A program made the translations under genes and the position numbers. A model generated the notes under the pieces. That model ran no database searches, was not told the DNA's origin, and saw only the letters and a list, made by a program, of their open reading frames with translations. This document shows positions 16,582 to 26,500 of a stretch of 54,156 bases of DNA, in pieces; positions within the stretch are counted from its first letter, which is position 1; the number at the start of each line of letters is the position of its first letter. Origin of the DNA: JABFRZ01 sp031413955 (GTDB lineage: Bacteria > Planctomycetota > UBA1135 > GCA-002686595). The stretch covers positions 1 through 54,156 of the forward strand of contig JANOGB010000015.1 of assembly GCA_031413955.1 (NCBI GenBank), given 5' to 3'.

Positions 16582-16740
16582 AAGACGCACCGCGGAGACA
16601 CGGAGGGCGCGGAGGAGCGCGGAGAAAGAATCAGAGAGGATGGGGCCTCCGGGGCTTCGGCTCTCCGAGAGTCGACGATCCGGAAGCCCCTTCTCATTCC
16701 TCCGCGAGGCTCCGCGTTCTCCGCGTCTCCGCGGTGCGTT
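16582..16740. repeat. long palindromic intergenic repeat, CACAGAGG/GCGGAGAC family, copy 1
   Basis: The 376-base gap between 16524 and 16901 contains no convincing gene. Its main content is this inverted repeat: AAGACGCACCGCGGAGACAC at the left and CGCGTCTCCGCGGTGCGTT at the right, with an inner inverted pair GGGCCTCCGGGGCTTC / GGAAGCCCC. A second, diverged copy lies at 34345-34512. The remainder (16741-16900) is GC rich with no clear promoter motif. Confidence 0.8.
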
Positions 16741-16900
16741 TGGGTTGCGGGCGTCAGCCCGCGCTGAGGAAAGGACTACCGTCGACCCGGTGGCCTTCCG
16801 GGCGGCGGGACTTCCGGGCGGCCCCGGCGCGATTGCATTCCACTCGCGCGCGTTTTCTTCCGAACAGGGGAACACTCCCACCCCCTGGAGTCCCGATCCC

Positions 16901-17506
16901 ATGACGCGCGCGCGAGTTCCGAGCTCCCGATCCCCGGCTCGATCCGGTCTTCGATCACGCTCTTCTGGCGGCTTCACCTTCCTGGAGCTCGCGGTCGTGA
17001 TGACCATCCTGCTCAGCGCGTTGCTGATCTTCTCCAGCACGCTCAGCAGCATGGCCAGGCAGCGCAGCACCAACCGCGAGACGGGGCTCGCCGTCGCCGC
17101 CGCGCGCAACTTGCTGGAGACGCTGCGCGCGGAGGACTTCGCCGAGGTCTTCGCGGCCTACAACGCGGATCCGGACGACGATCCGGACGGTCCCGGCACC
17201 GCGCCCGGGAACCGTTTCGCCGTCGCCGGCCTGGACGAGGCTCCCGATTCGCCCGACGGCCTCGAGGGCGAGGTCGTCTTCCCGACTATTCTCGACCCGC
17301 TGGATGGCCTCGAGCTGCGCGAGGACGTCGAGCTGCGTGTGCTCGGCATGCCGCGTGATCTCTCGGGCGACGGCAAGATCGACGACCAGGACCACGCGGG
17401 CTCCCACTTCATCCTGCCGGTGCAGGTCCGCCTGCGCTGGAAGGGATCGACGGGCGTCCGCCAGTTCGAGCTGGCTTCGCAGCTTTGCCCCTACGTCAAG
17501 GCATGA
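16901..17506 (+). CDS. type IV pilin-like protein (PilV/GspI-like minor pseudopilin)
   Basis: A 201-residue protein from the ATG at 16901. A basic leader (about 24 residues) ends in SSGG-FTFLELAVVMTILLSALL, a prepilin peptidase site: Gly before Phe+1 and the Glu at +5, then a hydrophobic helix. The remainder is acidic and has a Ca-binding-like DLSGDGKIDDQDHAG (dockerin/EF-hand style). Its gene overlaps the next by ATGA, and three pseudopilin-type genes follow one another, as in minor-pilin or type II secretion clusters. The core ATPase and platform genes are not here. Confidence 0.8.
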   Translation: MTRARVPSSRSPARSGLRSRSSGGFTFLELAVVMTILLSALLIFSSTLSSMARQRSTNRETGLAVAAARNLLETLRAEDFAEVFAAYNADPDDDPDGPGTAPGNRFAVAGLDEAPDSPDGLEGEVVFPTILDPLDGLELREDVELRVLGMPRDLSGDGKIDDQDHAGSHFILPVQVRLRWKGSTGVRQFELASQLCPYVKA

Positions 17507-18093
17507 AGACTCTGTACCGCACTGCGCGCGCCGGCTGGACCCTGATCGAGCTCGTCCTGGCCGGGACGCTCGTGGTCGGCGTCATGACCAAGGCCGCCTT
17601 CGTGGTGAACGCCGCCCTGGGCCTCGCGAACGACGAGACTGCCAGCATGCACTACGAGGACCAGGCGCGGCGGGTGATGGACCGCATCGCGCTGGCCGTG
17701 ATGGGTTCCGACCGCGACAGCTTGCTGCCGCAGATCGAGGAGCTGCACACGAACAGCATCCGCTACTCCTTCAGCCTCGGACTCGAGGACGGCGAGGTCG
17801 TGTGGAGCGACCAGGAGGAGATCCGCCTGGGCGACGGCGCGGTCGAATGGCGCGAGAATCCGGACGCGGCCGAGGAGCGCAGGGTGGTCTGGACCACGCT
17901 GGTCAGCCCGCTGCTCGAGGGCGAGGAAGTGAACGGCGTGGACGACAACGGCAACGGCTTGATCGACGAGGACGGGCTCAGCTTCGTGCTCGAAGGCCAG
18001 CGCATCGTGATCCGTCTGACGCTGCGGCGCCCCGAGGTAGACGGGCGCACCGTCGAGCAGACGGTCGAGTCGGTCGTGTACTGCAGGAACTAG
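17503..18093 (+). CDS. type IV pilin-like protein (PilW/GspJ-like minor pseudopilin)
   Basis: A 196-residue protein with ATG at 17503 overlapping the previous stop. The leader MKTLYRTARAG is followed by WTLIELVLAGTLVVGVMTKA: prepilin-like, with Glu at position +5 but Trp instead of Phe at +1. The acidic globular part contains GVDDNGNGLIDEDGL, an EF-hand/dockerin-like Ca site, and ends with a Cys near the C-terminus. Typical for the second minor pseudopilin of a PilV-PilW-PilX set; it should be processed by a prepilin peptidase and sit in the inner membrane before assembly. Confidence 0.8.
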   Translation: MKTLYRTARAGWTLIELVLAGTLVVGVMTKAAFVVNAALGLANDETASMHYEDQARRVMDRIALAVMGSDRDSLLPQIEELHTNSIRYSFSLGLEDGEVVWSDQEEIRLGDGAVEWRENPDAAEERRVVWTTLVSPLLEGEEVNGVDDNGNGLIDEDGLSFVLEGQRIVIRLTLRRPEVDGRTVEQTVESVVYCRN

Positions 18094-18095
18094 AG

Positions 18096-19886
18096 ATGCC
18101 CAGGTCCTCCCTTTCCACACAGTCCGAGCGCGGCGCCGCGCTGATTTTCTCGGTCGTGGCCGTGATGGTGGTCTCCATCCTCGCCGCCGGCTTCTTGCAG
18201 CTCGCGCTCACGGTGACGCGCCGGCTGAGCGCGTCCGCCGACACGGCCCAGGCGCTCAACCTGGCCGAGGCCGGGCTGGCCGAGGCCTACACCGGGCTCG
18301 GGGTCGCGCGCACGGGCAACGTGGGCTCGAGTGCGGCGCCCGCGGTCTTCGGCGGCGGCCTCCTGTGGGTCGAAGCCACCGAGCACGCGAGCGGCCTGGT
18401 CGAGCTGAAGAGCACGGCCATGTACGGCACCGGACGCGCCACGCTCGGGCTCGTGTGCGAGCCGGTCGCGATCGCTGTTGCCTCGCTGGGCTTCTTCATC
18501 GACGAGAGCCTGCGCCTGAACCCGGACGTCCGCCTGGACAGCTACGACTCGAGCCAGGGCACCTACGCCGACCAGGTCAACACCCCGCTCAACAACCAGG
18601 GCATCGTCGGCTCGAACGGCGACATCTCGATCGCTGCGGGCATCACGATCTTCGGCGACGTGATCTACGGTCCGACGGGCAAGGTCGACATTGCCAGCGG
18701 CTCGGTCGTCACGGGCGGAACCTCGGCGCGACCCGAGCTCGAGGATCTTCCGCCGATCGAGGTGCCGCCCATCGCGCTGGCAAAACCGGTCAAGTACGTG
18801 AGCGGCGTACCCATGGTCGTGCCGCCGGGCGAGGCGGGCTACGAGGTCCTCGACATCGGCAAGAACTCGCAGCTCGTGCTCAAGGGCCCGCTGACGATCG
18901 TGGTGGGCGCTCTCACCCTGCGCCTGGGTGCGCAGCTCGTCTTCGACACCACCGACGGGCCGATCGAGATGTACGTGACCGAGTCGCTCGACCTCAGCAC
19001 GAGCTCGGTCGTCTCGACCACCACGCAGGTGACCTCGGATTCGATCATCATGGTGTCTGCACCCGAGGGCAAGACCGTCAACTTCGGCGCGAAGAGCCAG
19101 TTCTACGGCTTCATCTACGCGCCCGAGGCCGAGGTGCACATTTCGGCCCAATACGAGCTCTACGGCGGCCTGGTGTGCAAAGAGCTGCAGCTCGCGGCCC
19201 AGGGCCGGATGCACTACGACACGGGCCTCGGCGCCACGCTGGCGAGCACCCTGCCGCTCCTGCACTCCTGGCGCGTGGTCGAGCTACCGCAGCAAGCAGC
19301 CGCCAACAGGATGGATCCGTTCCACGTGCTGGGCCTCGATCCGCACGTCTTGCCCACGCTGGCCGAGGCCCACAAGGACCAGGTCCTCGACATCCGCTAC
19401 GTGGCTCAGGACGGGAGCACCGACTCCTACTTCGGGCTGGAGAGCGGCTTCGACTGGGGCGACGTGAAGGAGCTGCTCTATGGCGTGCGCGACGGGCTCG
19501 CCTTCTTCCTGCCCGACGACTACGCCACCAACGAGAGGGTCCTGGGGGATCCCATGGTCGACCTGGTGGACTCGAGCCTGTCCTCGAAGGATCTGCGCGA
19601 TGCGCTGCTCGCGGCCGCGCCGGTGAGCGACGAGGGCCTGGTGGCCGCTTGCCTGCGGGATCCACCGATGGACGAGAGCGACCTCGTCAACGTGCTGGAC
19701 GCGCACGTCCCGCTCTCCGACGACGTGCTCAAGGGGGCCATCACTTCCGCTGCGCTCGATTCGGGCACGCTGAGGAACGTCCTGATCGACAACTCGCCGC
19801 TCTCGCCCGAGGTGATGGACGCCGTCCTGAGCCGGAACCCGCCGCTCTCGGCCTCGGACCTCTCGAACCTGCTCGCCGTGCAGTGA
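18096..19886 (+). CDS. PilX-like pseudopilin-associated protein with DUF7305-like domain and C-terminal tandem repeats
   Basis: A 596-residue protein two bases after the preceding gene. RGAALIFSVVAVMVVSILAA is a PilX N-terminal membrane segment followed by LNLAEAGLAEAY. The middle (about residues 165-400) repeats short beta strands (GSNGDISIAAGITIFGDVIY, YGFIYAPEAEVHISAQYELY) and resembles DUF7305, found at the C-terminus of such pilus-assembly proteins. The last 107 residues (from about 489) consist of about seven imperfect 15-16-residue units of the form S..L...L....PL, which I do not recognise. Probably a large tip or surface component exported with the preceding pseudopilins. Confidence 0.75.
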   Translation: MPRSSLSTQSERGAALIFSVVAVMVVSILAAGFLQLALTVTRRLSASADTAQALNLAEAGLAEAYTGLGVARTGNVGSSAAPAVFGGGLLWVEATEHASGLVELKSTAMYGTGRATLGLVCEPVAIAVASLGFFIDESLRLNPDVRLDSYDSSQGTYADQVNTPLNNQGIVGSNGDISIAAGITIFGDVIYGPTGKVDIASGSVVTGGTSARPELEDLPPIEVPPIALAKPVKYVSGVPMVVPPGEAGYEVLDIGKNSQLVLKGPLTIVVGALTLRLGAQLVFDTTDGPIEMYVTESLDLSTSSVVSTTTQVTSDSIIMVSAPEGKTVNFGAKSQFYGFIYAPEAEVHISAQYELYGGLVCKELQLAAQGRMHYDTGLGATLASTLPLLHSWRVVELPQQAAANRMDPFHVLGLDPHVLPTLAEAHKDQVLDIRYVAQDGSTDSYFGLESGFDWGDVKELLYGVRDGLAFFLPDDYATNERVLGDPMVDLVDSSLSSKDLRDALLAAAPVSDEGLVAACLRDPPMDESDLVNVLDAHVPLSDDVLKGAITSAALDSGTLRNVLIDNSPLSPEVMDAVLSRNPPLSASDLSNLLAVQ

Positions 19887-19892
19887 TCCGAG

Positions 19893-21197
19893 ATGCGCGC
19901 GCCGAGTCCCTTCCTGGTCAGCCTCGTCCTCGTGCTCCTGCCGGGAGCTCCATCGCTGGCCCAAGCTGGCAAGCGGGACAGCACGGCTGCCGTGGAGGCT
20001 CTGGTCGCGGGCGTGTCGCGCCCAGTCGATTGCGTGCGCGCGATCGAGGAGCTCGCGCGCCTCGGGTCGGGCGCCGTGGCGCCGCTCTTCGAGAGCCTGT
20101 GCGCGAGCGCTGAGGGCGATGCGCTGCTCGGCGCGCTGCGAACCGCCACCATCCACGGCGGCCTCGCGCGCCTGCCCCGCGACGAGGTGCTGGCCTTGCT
20201 CGCGCGCGAGACGCGCGCCACCGGCAACGAGTACCGGCGCGAGGCCGGACTCGACCTGCTCGGCCGCCTGGACGGCCGCGGCGACCTGAAACTCGCGCTC
20301 GAGCTCGGTTCTTCCGGGGAGCCCGGGTCACCGCCCGGTACCAGGCTGCGTGCGGCCCTCGAGCGCGCGCTGCTCGGCATGTGCGAGCGTGACGGGGGCA
20401 CCGTGCGTTCCCTGGCGGCGCTCTTCGCGCGCGTTCCTGCGGTGGCGCAGGCCGTGATCGCCGCGGTGCTGCGCCAGGCCGGCGGCGAAGCGGCCGCGAG
20501 CCTGCTCGCCGCCCAGCTCGGCGGCGCGGGCGCCGAAGCCGACGGGATCCTGCTGCTCGAGCTGGGCGAGATCGGCCGCCGGCGGGGAGCGAGCGACGAC
20601 CTGCTGGTCCTCGAGCGCGTGCGCGGGATCCTCGGCTACCCGGATCCGCGCTTGCGCGTGTTGGCCTGCCTGGCACTGGAGACGCTGCGCGACCACGAGG
20701 CCGTGCCGGATCTCGTGGTGCTGCTGGACGACGACGACTCGAACCTGCGCCGGCGTGCCCACGCCGCCCTGCGCAGCCTGACGAGGCTGCGATTCCCGGC
20801 CGAGTCGGAGCAATGGCTCGCCTGGCTCTCGGACGGGCTCGCGTGGTGGGACGAGCGCGCCGAGCCCTGCCGGATCGCGCTGGTCTCGGGTACCCCTGTC
20901 GAGGCCGCCGCGAGCGTGCAGGAGCTCGCGCGCCAGCGCCTGTTCGTCCATCACGCGGTCAGCATCCTCGCCTTGGCCTTGCAGCGCACCGAGCCCGACA
21001 TCGTCAAGAGCGCCTGTCGTGCCCTCGCAACCATGCCCGAGCGCGTCACGGAGAGGGCGCTCCTCACCGTGGTCACCCATCCCGATCCGACGGTCGCCGC
21101 GGAAGCGCGCGCTGCACTGGCGCGTTGCGAGCGTGCGCGATCGTCCACCTTCCGACCGAGCCCGACCCTTCCCCGTCTGAGGAGCAGCCTCCCATGA
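19893..21197 (+). CDS. secreted HEAT-repeat protein
   Basis: A 434-residue protein six bases after the PilX-like gene. The signal peptide is MRAPSPFLVSLVLVLLPGAP, with cleavage near SLAQA. The rest is alpha-helical, with HEAT-type repeats such as DPRLRVLACLALETLRDHEA and DDSNLRRRAHAALRSLTRL and a later TEPDIVKSACRALATMPE. Such scaffolds bind proteins in the periplasm. It is in one unit with the pseudopilin-like genes and overlaps the next gene by ATGA. Specific partner unknown. Confidence 0.78.
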   Translation: MRAPSPFLVSLVLVLLPGAPSLAQAGKRDSTAAVEALVAGVSRPVDCVRAIEELARLGSGAVAPLFESLCASAEGDALLGALRTATIHGGLARLPRDEVLALLARETRATGNEYRREAGLDLLGRLDGRGDLKLALELGSSGEPGSPPGTRLRAALERALLGMCERDGGTVRSLAALFARVPAVAQAVIAAVLRQAGGEAAASLLAAQLGGAGAEADGILLLELGEIGRRRGASDDLLVLERVRGILGYPDPRLRVLACLALETLRDHEAVPDLVVLLDDDDSNLRRRAHAALRSLTRLRFPAESEQWLAWLSDGLAWWDERAEPCRIALVSGTPVEAAASVQELARQRLFVHHAVSILALALQRTEPDIVKSACRALATMPERVTERALLTVVTHPDPTVAAEARAALARCERARSSTFRPSPTLPRLRSSLP

Positions 21198-21730
21198 GCC
21201 TTCCCCGATCCGCCGAGACGATGCTTGTGACGTCGCTCCCGACGTCGCCCGAGACGCCCGAGACCCAGGGCGGTGCCACGCGCCGACGCCAGATGCTCAT
21301 CAAGCCCGGCATCCAGTTGCGCCTGGGCGGAATCTTCGCCGGGCTCTCGATCCTGTGCCTGCTGATCCAGTTCCTGCTGTTCACCTCCCTGCTCTCCAAC
21401 GCGGCCAGCAGCATGCCGGTCGGTGGCGACTACCTGCTCGACCTGGTCCCGAGCCTGCTCTATCGCTCGCTCGGCTTCTCGGCGCTGATCGCGCTGCCGC
21501 TGACGCTCCTCGTCGGCGTCTACTCGACCTTCGGGATCACCGGGCCGATCTACCGTTTCGAGTCCTACCTGCGCGAAGTGATCCACGGCCACCAGCTCGG
21601 CCCGTGCAAGATCCGCAAGGGCGACGCGTTCGGTGAGCTGTGCGGCCTGATCAACGAGGCGACCGAACCCGTGCGGCGCAGGCAGACGGGCGCGGGCCCG
21701 GACGTGACGAAGGAAGGCGAGGCGGCGTAG
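21194..21730 (+). CDS. two-helix membrane protein with HAMP-like tail
   Basis: A 178-residue protein whose ATG overlaps the HEAT gene's stop. Residues about 45-66 (GGIFAGLSILCLLIQFLLFT) and 92-112 (SLGFSALIALPLTLLVGVYS) are transmembrane helices separated by a short periplasmic loop. The following GITGPIYRFESYLREVIHGH and a second amphipathic part resemble a HAMP linker, as in sensors, but no kinase, cyclase or chemotaxis domain follows. Last gene of the pseudopilin-like run; a palindromic repeat lies immediately downstream and may terminate transcription. Confidence 0.65.
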   Translation: MSLPRSAETMLVTSLPTSPETPETQGGATRRRQMLIKPGIQLRLGGIFAGLSILCLLIQFLLFTSLLSNAASSMPVGGDYLLDLVPSLLYRSLGFSALIALPLTLLVGVYSTFGITGPIYRFESYLREVIHGHQLGPCKIRKGDAFGELCGLINEATEPVRRRQTGAGPDVTKEGEAA

Positions 21731-21737
21731 CTCGAAC

Positions 21738-21848
21738 GGCGAGAGTGCGGTGCCTGGCTCGGCTTTGCCGGATTCCGCCCTTCGCTCCTCATCACTCCTG
21801 CGCGCACCCGGAATCCGGCGAAGCCGTGCCTGGCTCCGTACTCTCGCC
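21738..21848. repeat. long palindromic repeat, GTACTCTC family, copy 2
   Basis: Left arm GGCGAGAGTGCGGTGCCTGG pairs imperfectly with the right arm ending TGCCTGGCTCCGTACTCTCGCC over about 40 bases; the loop centre is near 21793. The stop codon of the minus-strand TPR gene (21792-21794) lies in the loop, so the right arm codes for that protein's last residues. Nearly the same sequence recurs at 37056-37164. Confidence 0.85.
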
Positions 21849-23411
21849 GCGCGTCAGGCCGTGCAAGCTGCGCGCGCGGCCGGGGGCGCGCTGCAGAGAG
21901 GCCTCGAATTCGCGCGCGGCCTCGTCCGCGCGGCCGAGGTCGAGCAGGACCTGGCCGAGCAGCTCATGCGCGGGTTCGACCACGGCGGGCGGGCCGAAGT
22001 CGAAGCCCATGGCGTCCTCTTTCTCGGCGGCGGCGGCCAGGCGAGCGAGGCCGTCCTCGCTCGCGCCGGCGGAGAGTGCGAGCAGGCCGGAAAGCTCGAG
22101 TTCCATGACCTGCGCGGCCAGGCGGCTCGGCAGATAGTTGTCGCGGCCGGTGGTCGTGCAGCACTGGGCGGAGGTGCCGCTCGCGGGCACGAGGCTCTCG
22201 AGCGGGCCGCGGTGCTCGGCCATGGCAGCCAGGGCTGCGCGAGCCTGCGCAACCTCGCCGCGTGAGAGAGCGCTCCGGCCGCGCACGTAGAGCTCGGCGC
22301 AGGCCGCGGCGGGCTCGAGCTCGTCCAGCGCGACTTCGAAGCGCGCGAGCTCGTGCTCCCAGGCTTCCAGCGCGACGACGTGCGCGGCGCGCATCGCCAC
22401 CAGGTTGGCGCGCGTGCGCTTCGAGCTCTTCTCGCGCTCGTCGCGACGCATGTCGGCCAGCAGGCGCTCGGCCTCACTCGTTTGGCCGAGCTGCAGGTGC
22501 GAGTAGGCGAGCCAGGCCAGCGAGTGCAGCCCGCGCGCCTCGACGCCCAGCCCCTTGCGCGCGCGGCGCGCGTCGGCGGCGGCGGATGCGGCCACGTTGG
22601 CGGTGACGGAGTCCTCCCACATGCCGAGCGCCACGTAGATGTGCGAGGGCATGTGCAGGGCGTGCTCGGCGGCGGCCGCGACCACGCCGTAGCGGCGCGC
22701 CATGCGCAGGCCGAGCGGCGCGTGCGTCGGGTCGTCGTAGGAGTGGATGGCGTAGTGCAGCGCGCCGGGGTGCTCGGGCGCGCGCTCCAGGATCTCTTCC
22801 GCCACTGCGGCGGCGCGCATGTAGGTCGGCACGTCACGCCCGGAGGTGGCGGTGCCGAGGATTGCGAGCGCATGGAAGGCCGCGAGCTCGAGGTCGGCCG
22901 GATAGCGCGCGTGCAGCGCGGCCATGGCGTCGCAGTAGAGGCGCGCACGCTCTGCGCGCGTGCCCTCGCCGAACAGCACCTCGACCGCGGCGAGCAGTCC
23001 GTGCTCGCGCTCGTCGCCGGCCTTGGCCGCGCGCTCGGCCGGCGTCGGAGCCAGGCGCGCGAGCGCGGCCAGCGCGGCGTCGCGATTCTCTTCCTGCCAG
23101 ATCGGGTGGCAGTAGGTCAGGGCCTCGCCCCAGTAGGCGAGCGCGAAGTCCGGCGCGAGGCCCTGCGCCTCGCGGAAGGCCTCGGCCGCGTCCTGGTACT
23201 CGAAGCTGTGCAGCAGCAGCACGGCGCGGATGAACGGCTCCTGGGCGCTGGCCGGACCCGTGTTCGGGAAGTCGATGCGACCCAGTTCCTCGGTTGCACG
23301 GTCCTGCGTACCGGTCCTGGTCACCACTCCTTCCGCCCCGCGCGGGGCGGCCTGGCATGCGACGACCAGAAGGAGCACGGTTGTCCCGAGCGCGTGCCAC
23401 CAGTTCTTCAT
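21792..23411 (-). CDS. TPR-repeat lipoprotein
   Basis: A 539-residue protein from the ATG at 23411 (MKNWWHALGTTVLLLVVAC); the lipobox VVAC gives Cys19. The chain is helical with TPR-like units, for example AVLLLHSFEYQDAAEAFREA and YWGEALTYCHP, and the block ALHYAIHSYDDP, LHMPSHIYVALGMWEDSV which is conserved in a family of bacterial TPR proteins of unknown function. The last 18 or so residues (GESTEPGTASPDSGCAQE) are encoded by the arm of the palindromic repeat at 21738-21848, so the natural C-terminus was probably replaced or extended. Envelope-anchored; partner unknown. Confidence 0.78.
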   Translation of the reverse strand: MKNWWHALGTTVLLLVVACQAAPRGAEGVVTRTGTQDRATEELGRIDFPNTGPASAQEPFIRAVLLLHSFEYQDAAEAFREAQGLAPDFALAYWGEALTYCHPIWQEENRDAALAALARLAPTPAERAAKAGDEREHGLLAAVEVLFGEGTRAERARLYCDAMAALHARYPADLELAAFHALAILGTATSGRDVPTYMRAAAVAEEILERAPEHPGALHYAIHSYDDPTHAPLGLRMARRYGVVAAAAEHALHMPSHIYVALGMWEDSVTANVAASAAADARRARKGLGVEARGLHSLAWLAYSHLQLGQTSEAERLLADMRRDEREKSSKRTRANLVAMRAAHVVALEAWEHELARFEVALDELEPAAACAELYVRGRSALSRGEVAQARAALAAMAEHRGPLESLVPASGTSAQCCTTTGRDNYLPSRLAAQVMELELSGLLALSAGASEDGLARLAAAAEKEDAMGFDFGPPAVVEPAHELLGQVLLDLGRADEAAREFEASLQRAPGRARSLHGLTRGESTEPGTASPDSGCAQE

Positions 23412-23526
23412 GCGAGGCATCGTAGCCACGCGGCGGCGGGAGCGGAATCGCCGCGGAGAGCGAGCCGACGGGGAGCCTGTTACCGGGCAGCGGCCTTGTC
23501 ATAGGCTTGGAACCCACGGAGAGACC

Positions 23527-26500
23527 ATGAAGCCGATGCATTCCCCGCTGTTCGATTCCCGCGCCCGTTCTTCTTCGAGACGCCCCGCCCTCGTGCTCGC
23601 CGGCGCGCTCCTCGGCCTCGCGGCCTGCCACGACAGTGGCGGCACGAGCGCCAGCAACAACGTCGTCGACGATGCGGACCTCGCGGCTCTCGCGCTCTCC
23701 GCGGGGCCGCCCTCCCCCGCCTTCGATCCAGATACGCTCGACTATTCCCTGGACACGCTCAGCGGGGTCGACGTGACCACGGTCACGGCCATCACGTCCG
23801 ACCCGGACGCGACGCTCGCGATCGACGGCACGCTGGCCGTTTCGGGCTCGCCGCAGAATATCGCTCCCCTGAGCATCGGATCGACGTTGATCCGCGTCGA
23901 GGTGACCTCCGAGAACGGGCTCACGACCAAGGCCTACACGGTCGAGGTCGTGCGACCTCCGTTCCAGGTGGTCTCCATCTCGGTCCTCCAGGGTTCGATC
24001 CTGCCGGTCAATCAGGAGATTGTGTTCCGTTTCAACGAGGACGTCGACTTCGCGACCGTCAGCGCCAACACGATCCAGATCGCCACCACGATCCAGATCG
24101 ACACCGACGTCGGCCGGCCCGCCGTCGGCGTCTTCGAGCTGCGCGACTCGCTGACGGTCGTGTTCCGACCTAACTGCCCCACGCGCGAGGACCTCGCGGA
24201 CACGGGCCTCGAGGCCGGCGGGGTCGCCTACACGCTCCGCGTTCCGGGCCGCGACAGCGGTGCTGTCAACACCGTGCGCTCGAAGAGCGGGGGGGTGGTG
24301 GAGACCACGCAGGTCCGGAACTTCCAGACGGCAGACTTCGGCGACGCCTTCCTCGACTTCGAGCTGGGGCCGCCCGTGCCGGTCGTGCGCGAGCAGGGTT
24401 CGCTCGAGCCGAATGCCACCTATCTCGAGCTCGGCGGTGACCCCGACAAGCGCGTGTACTTCGAGCGCGCACCCAACCGGGAGATCGTGCTCTCCGTGCC
24501 CGGCTTCGAGGCGCCACTCAGTCTCTACGGCGACGCGAGCTCGCGCGTGGCCGTGGTGATCGCGTTCAACCAGCCCATCCATCCGGCGAGTTCCAACCTG
24601 AGCCGATTGAAGCTGGAGTTCCAGGAGGATGCCTTCCGTACGCGGACGATCGAGGCGCGCGCGACTCTGGTCGCCAACTGCGACGAGACGGGCGCGAAGG
24701 TGCGCCTGGAGCCGAGCGCCATCCTGCCCCAGGCCGCACTGGTCCGAGCCGTCGTTTCGCCGGGCTTCCAGGATCTCGCGGGCGAGGTGAACCTGATCCG
24801 GATCGACGACTTCGCCCTGGTGCCGACCACCACCATCGAGCTCACCAGCCTCACCCCCGTCGACGAAGGCAGCGACGAGGTCCTCGAGGGCTTCGACTTC
24901 GGCGGGGACAGCCCGCTGTCCCTGCAGGACACCGAGGCCGTGTTCGACGTGCCCGCCGCCGAGTGGAGCGATGGGCGGCTCTCCGCCGCCTTCCAGTTCG
25001 ACGGTACGGGCGGTCCGAACGGTGACTTCGACTGGGTCGTGCGCGCGGGCGAGCTTTTTTTCTTCGACACCACCCGCACGTCGATCGATGGCGGCCCCAA
25101 TGGAGTGCCCGTCACCACCATCGTGGCCGTCAACGGCGTGGTGGACTTGCGCAACCTCACCATCCAGAGCGGTGGCACGATCCGCGTTCAGGGGCCGAAC
25201 CCGATGCGGATCCAGGCCACGGGTGAGGTGCGCATCGAGGGCTTGCTCGATCTCTCCGGCTTCAACGCCAAGGACGTGGCGACCCTGAACACCGGGAACC
25301 AGACGGAGCTCGGTGGCGCAGGCCAGGCGGGCGGCGGGAAGGGCGGGAGCGCCAACGACAACACGGCCGGTCCGACCCCGCGTGGAGGTCGCGGTCAGGG
25401 ACCGTTCGGTCAGGGGAACCTCGGGGGCCAGGGCGGCGAGATGGGCTTCCACAGCTTGCTCAACAAGAATGCGCGCCGGCCAGGCGGCGGCGGCGGTGGG
25501 CGTTTCACCAGGGACTGGATCGGCTCGACCACCTTCGCCGCGCTCAGCCTGGCGGCCGGGCCGGGCAGCGACGGCAACCCGAGCAGCACGGGCGCCGAAA
25601 CCGGACTGATGCCAGCCAGGGGCGGAACGCCCGGGCAGGGTCCGTTCCTCGACGCGAACGACGGCAATGACTTCTTCGGCGTGCGGCCGGTGGTGACGAA
25701 CGGTGAGCTCACCGCACTCGTGCGCGGCGAGCTCGCGGGCCTCTGGGCCGGTCATGGCGGCGGCGGCGGCGGCAACGCCGGCCGGTTCTTCCCCAACCCG
25801 AACTGGAACTTCGCCAGCGACGAGAAGGGCGGCGGCGGAGGCGGCGGCGCCGGGGGGCTGCACGTGAAGGCCCTCGGCCGGATCGTCTTCGGCCTGACGG
25901 GGCAGATCGTCGCCAACGGCGGGCGCGGCGGCTCGGGCGAGAACACGAACTTCCTCGATCACATCGGCGGCACGGGCGGCGGCGGCTCCGGTGGACACGT
26001 GGTCCTGGAATCGGCCACGGCCGTGGATTTCACGGATGGCGGGGTGAACGTCGGCGCGCCGCTGCGCGATTTCGTCTTGGCCGCCGGGCCCCTGCGCAAG
26101 ACCGGTGTGCTCACAGACGTGGACACCTGCACTGAGTCGCCGAGTTTCTGCTGTCCCTCCGGATGCGGGGTCAACAGCAACGGCGGCGCGGGTGGCGCAG
26201 GCTTGATCCAGATCCACGTCCCGGATCCGACCCAGCCGCCCGACACCGTGCCCTCGGCCGACATCATCGTTCCCGCGGCGGCCCTGCTGGCTGCGGACGT
26301 CCTGGACCAGGTCACCTCGCCTCCGGCCTACGTGATGATGCCGAGCTTCGGCAGTCGCTCGATGGCGCGGTCGAAGTGGATCTCGATCGGCGAGGCGGAT
26401 CGCGAGCCGGGCGGAACGCGCGGCCTGGTGAAGTTCCTCTTCGGCGGGATCGAGACCTCCGGCGTCGACGACGGCAAGATCCAGGCGACAAGCGAGCTGG

